Source: an uncultured Neomegalonema sp.
GTDB taxonomy: Bacteria > Pseudomonadota > Alphaproteobacteria > Rhodobacterales > Rhodobacteraceae
Length of the DNA stretch: 9,112 bases
NCBI GenBank assembly: GCA_937927905.1
Contig: CALFWP010000063.1
Location: 1-9,112 of the forward strand
Reading direction: 5' to 3'
Position numbers and translations under genes: made by a program
Notes under the pieces: generated by a model
Database searches by the model: none
Told to the model about the DNA's origin: nothing
Seen by the model: only the letters and a program-made list of their open reading frames with translations
Part shown: positions 7,601-9,112 of the stretch, in pieces
How positions within the stretch are numbered: the first letter of the stretch is position 1
Layout: each line of letters opens with the position of its first letter

Positions 7601-7839
7601 TGCCCCTTGCCGATATCATTGATGTGAAGGCGGAAACCGCGCGGCTGACCAAATCACTTGCGAAACTCGACAAAGAAATCAAGGGCCTCAACAGTAAGCT
7701 GGGCAATGAAAAATTTCTTGCCAAGGCTCCGGAAGCGGAAATTGAAAAACAACGTGAACGCCTTACAAGTGCTGATGCGGAACGCGTCAAATTGGCCAAT
7801 GCGCTCAGCGGATTGAGCAATTTGCAGACAACGCATTGA
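4621..7839 (+). CDS. valS: Valyl-tRNA synthetase
   Basis: Cytosolic class Ia aminoacyl-tRNA synthetase that charges tRNA-Val and edits mis-attached threonine. From the ATG at 4621 it has 1072 residues, longer than the roughly 950 of E. coli ValS. Motifs in order: HMGH (HIGH class) at 52-55; the CP1 editing domain with TTRPETMLGD at 249-258 and GSGAVKITGAHDFNDY at 304-319 (including D315); WCISRQLWWGH at 495-505; DVLDTWFSSALWPFSTLGW around 596-614; KMSKS at 679-683; then the helical anticodon-binding region and a C-terminal charged coiled-coil arm (about 1001-1068) typical of ValS. Some extra length lies between WWGH and DVLDTW (about 513-593), where codons 521-580 are distinctly AT-richer. 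It is transcribed divergently from pyrB. No clear promoter or factor-independent terminator could be assigned. Function is not in doubt. Confidence 0.98.
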   Translation: MAMEKTFNAAEAEPRIYKAWEEAKCFAAGANKKRDETFTIVIPPPNVTGSLHMGHALNNTLQDILVRWHRMRGFDTLWQPGTDHAGIATQMVVERKLNGEGKKRTDFSRDAFVGEIWKWKEESGGTITEQLKRLGASCDWDRTAFTMAGAPGDTRAGHENSPDMNKAVMKTFVDLYNKGLIYKGKRLVNWDPHFETAISDLEVENIEKPGHMWHFKYPLKGGETYEYVEKDEDGNVTLRETRDYISIATTRPETMLGDGAVAVHTDDERYAPIVGKLCEIPVGPKEHRRFIPIITDEYPDPEFGSGAVKITGAHDFNDYQVAKRGNIPMYNLMDTKAAMRADGRPYAEEAAIAQAIANGEQGFDETMIAAMNMVPDEYRGLDRFEARKRVVEDITAEGNAVMIANPVERPDAEDNPEGHAAWTAEIPLVENKPIMQPFGDRSKTVIEPMLTDQWFVDAETLTKPALEAVRAGKTNFVPKNWEKTYFNWLDNIEPWCISRQLWWGHQVPVWYGPGVLSPEGELEEFTLREFGREYFHHDDLVELCAQSEDDAIEYAKARYGSNVEFQVAENFEVYVIAFNKWKAGESECIPLYRDPDVLDTWFSSALWPFSTLGWPEGTPELARYYKTDVLVTGFDIIFFWVARMMMMGLEFMEDDTGVPEVPFHTVYVHALVRDERGAKMSKSVGNVIDPLDLIQGIDLDGLVKKRTTGLNKPEDAPRIEKQTRAEYPDGFEPFGADALRFALTSMAAMGRDIKLSVERIRGYRNFGTKLWNAARFAEFNACERDPDFDPSNAAETVNKWIIGETAKAREAADEALTNYRFNDVASTLYAHVYFLCDWYVEFSKPLLSGADGAAKDETKATVVWAIDQCLIMLSPIMPFITEELWRVTGGQDILMHHDWPDYTYDDLKDEDAEAEMRWTISLIEAIRSVRSEMNVPAGAQIELLLTEFDMEAAQRLLRQSLLIKKMARLSEAAVGNEAPEGCIVTAVEGATVNLPLADIIDVKAETARLTKSLAKLDKEIKGLNSKLGNEKFLAKAPEAEIEKQRERLTSADAERVKLANALSGLSNLQTTH

Positions 7840-7905
7840 TCACAAGGCAAAACCCCGTGATACGGTTTGGGCATAAATGTACGGGTGCAAACGAAAGAAC
7901 ACGCC

Positions 7906-8730
7906 ATGAGTGAGGATACAAATTTCGAACGTGATGACAGTATGTCTCACCCGACCATCGAAACAGCGCTTGATCTTGCATTCGAGCGCGCGCGTTCCGA
8001 CGAAGATGAAAGCGGTATTTTTTATGATGCGCTGTTTGCTGCTACGGTGTTTATGCCGATCCGCAATGCTTATAATGAAAACGGCGAGGAAAGCGATACC
8101 GATGCCCAGGCCATTGAACCGCTGGTCTGGGAAGTCGAGGGAAACGAAACATTACTGTTGTTTGATACCGAAGAGCGCCTTGCACGCTGGGCGAATGAAC
8201 CGATGAACTATATCGGTCTGCCGGGCAGTACATTTTTTAAGATGTTCCAGGGAGAATTACAGGTTGCCGTCAATCTTGCTGTTGCGCCATCATCTGTGAT
8301 GATCCCGGCGGAGGTTGTGGCCTGGCTTCATGATCGCGCAGATGCGATTGTTGAAACAGAAGAGGTTCCCGCAGGCAGCGGTTTGGACGTGACGGCCCCG
8401 CCAGAATTATCGCCTGAGGCAATCGGACGACTGACCGCAAAACTCGCCGGTCTGCGTCGCGAAATCCATGAGGCGATTGTGTTTAGCCTAGCAATTGATG
8501 CCGAAGAGGAGGACGCAATCCGCCGCGTCGTGCTCGGCGTTGCGTTGACAGTTGGTGGAATTGAGGATGCGGACGCCATTGCAACATCACTGGCGGAAAC
8601 GGCAATGGTCGCCTTTGACGGTAAACGCGCTTTTGAGGTTGCATTGCTTGATCCGGAATCGCCGTTGATGACTGCGGCGCGCAATGTCGGTATCAGACTG
8701 CCGATTGTTGATTTGTCGTCATTGCATTAG
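7906..8730 (+). CDS. SseB-family protein of unknown role
   Basis: An acidic, probably cytoplasmic protein of 274 residues without signal peptide or membrane helices. Residues about 16-147 match the SseB N-terminal domain pattern: IETALDLAF, then FYDALFAATVFMPI at 39-52, LLLFDTEERLARWA at 83-96, and a hydrophobic strand-loop-helix ending VMIPAEVVAWLHD at 131-143. Residues about 170-270 form a second alpha/beta segment like the SseB C-terminal domain. SseB was named for enhanced serine sensitivity in E. coli; no biochemical activity is established for the family, and none is claimed here. The ATG at 7906 is chosen over an upstream in-frame TTG at 7867 because the extra residues show no family similarity; the Shine-Dalgarno is weak (GAAAG). 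It begins 66 bases after valS and may be co-transcribed with it. Confidence 0.8.
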   Translation: MSEDTNFERDDSMSHPTIETALDLAFERARSDEDESGIFYDALFAATVFMPIRNAYNENGEESDTDAQAIEPLVWEVEGNETLLLFDTEERLARWANEPMNYIGLPGSTFFKMFQGELQVAVNLAVAPSSVMIPAEVVAWLHDRADAIVETEEVPAGSGLDVTAPPELSPEAIGRLTAKLAGLRREIHEAIVFSLAIDAEEEDAIRRVVLGVALTVGGIEDADAIATSLAETAMVAFDGKRAFEVALLDPESPLMTAARNVGIRLPIVDLSSLH

Positions 8731-8740
8731 GCGATGCGCC

Positions 8741-8983
8741 ATGCCTGTTGTGAAACGTTCTTTGACCCTGAAAGGGCACAGAACCAGCATTTCCCTAGAG
8801 CCTGAATTCTGGGCAGCTTTCCGGGAGTGTGCGGTGGCGCGTTCCATGTCAATGAATGCATTGGCCTCACAGATTGACGCCGAACGCCTTGAAACAGGTG
8901 ATAATCTGTCCGGTGCCATCAGACTTTATGTGCTGGGTGATCTACAGTCGCGACTGAAAGGGAACAACGGCCCGGCTCAGTAA
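8741..8983 (+). CDS. Ribbon-helix-helix (RHH_4-type) small protein
   Basis: A protein of 80 residues. The stretch KRSLTLKGHRTSISLEPEFW (5-24) followed by a helix, MSMNALASQID (36-46) and NLSGAIRLYVLGDLQ (55-69) matches the alphaproteobacterial RHH_4 family, a ribbon-helix-helix fold presumed to bind DNA as a dimer through the first beta strand (residues about 6-18). Targets are unknown. A longer reading from 8684 overlaps the SseB-family gene and lacks family similarity, so the ATG at 8741, ten bases after the SseB-family stop and preceded by AGGCG, is preferred. The two genes are probably co-transcribed. Its last 7 bases overlap the tail of the convergent SlyX-like gene. Confidence 0.85.
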   Translation: MPVVKRSLTLKGHRTSISLEPEFWAAFRECAVARSMSMNALASQIDAERLETGDNLSGAIRLYVLGDLQSRLKGNNGPAQ

Positions 8984-9112
8984 TGCGGCGGCCGCGTGAC
9001 AGGCGGCGCGGATGCTTCCGCCTCTTCCTGTATCGCTTTGAGGTGCTCGATGATACGGTCGAGCTTTTTCTCAAGCCGCCGTATAGCCTCCCACTGATCC
9101 GCCATCTGCTTT
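8977..9112 (-). CDS. slyX: SlyX-like coiled-coil protein, C-terminal part, cut by window edge
   Basis: The minus-strand frame is open from the right edge to a TGA at 8979-8977. Visible residues include KQMADQWEAIRRLEKKLDRI, a heptad-like helix, then an acidic linker and a C-terminus ending RPPHY. A short coiled coil ending in PPHY is the hallmark of SlyX, a small protein of unknown function. An ATG at 9105 would give only 42 residues; SlyX is normally about 70, so the gene probably starts beyond the window. The converging RHH gene overlaps it by 7 bases tail to tail. Confidence 0.65.
   Translation of the reverse strand, partial: KQMADQWEAIRRLEKKLDRIIEHLKAIQEEAEASAPPVTRPPHY

Noticed and set aside
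7839..7861. Inverted repeat ATCAC/GTGAT after valS as a terminator
   Set aside because: The stem is only 5 bases with a 13-base loop and no following T-run; too weak to call.

Overview
The window looks like chromosomal DNA from an alphaproteobacterium. The minus-strand order pyrB, pyrC-like pseudo-dihydroorotase, plsY, dprA is typical of that class. The plus strand adds a short ribbon-helix-helix protein of a type common in that class, and most genes are GC-rich. The order or genus cannot be fixed from the sequence alone.

Left part (1-4401, minus strand): a tightly packed operon transcribed right to left. It holds pyrB (aspartate carbamoyltransferase), an unexpected 443-residue gene, a metal-site-dead dihydroorotase homologue (PyrC' type), plsY (glycerol-3-phosphate acyltransferase) and the first 67 codons of dprA, which leaves the window. 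Each of the four junctions is a 4-base stop/start overlap (TTGA once, ATGA three times), so translation is probably coupled along the whole chain. The 443-residue gene reads as an ApeA-like HEPN protein: an N-terminal domain resembling the ApeA N-terminal domain, and a C-terminal HEPN domain with an R-x4-H ribonuclease motif (R380/H385). ApeA-type proteins are anti-phage abortive-infection effectors. Finding one inserted seamlessly between two pyrimidine genes, with lower GC than its neighbours and a 7-base inverted repeat exactly at its two ends, is the most striking feature here.

Middle (4402-4620): a divergent intergenic region. It carries a plausible pyrB promoter placed so close to the ATG that the mRNA would be leaderless, and a clear Shine-Dalgarno for valS.

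Right part (4621-9112): valS (valyl-tRNA synthetase, 1072 residues, long for the family, with an AT-richer stretch in a variable loop of the catalytic domain), an SseB-family protein and an RHH_4-type protein on the plus strand. The C-terminal end of a SlyX-like coiled-coil protein lies on the minus strand, converging on the RHH gene with a 7-base tail-to-tail overlap.

The operon joins the second step of de novo pyrimidine synthesis (PyrB with its likely structural partner PyrC') to phospholipid synthesis (PlsY) and DNA uptake/recombination (DprA). An active dihydroorotase must be encoded elsewhere. No RNA genes, CRISPR arrays or transposase genes were seen.
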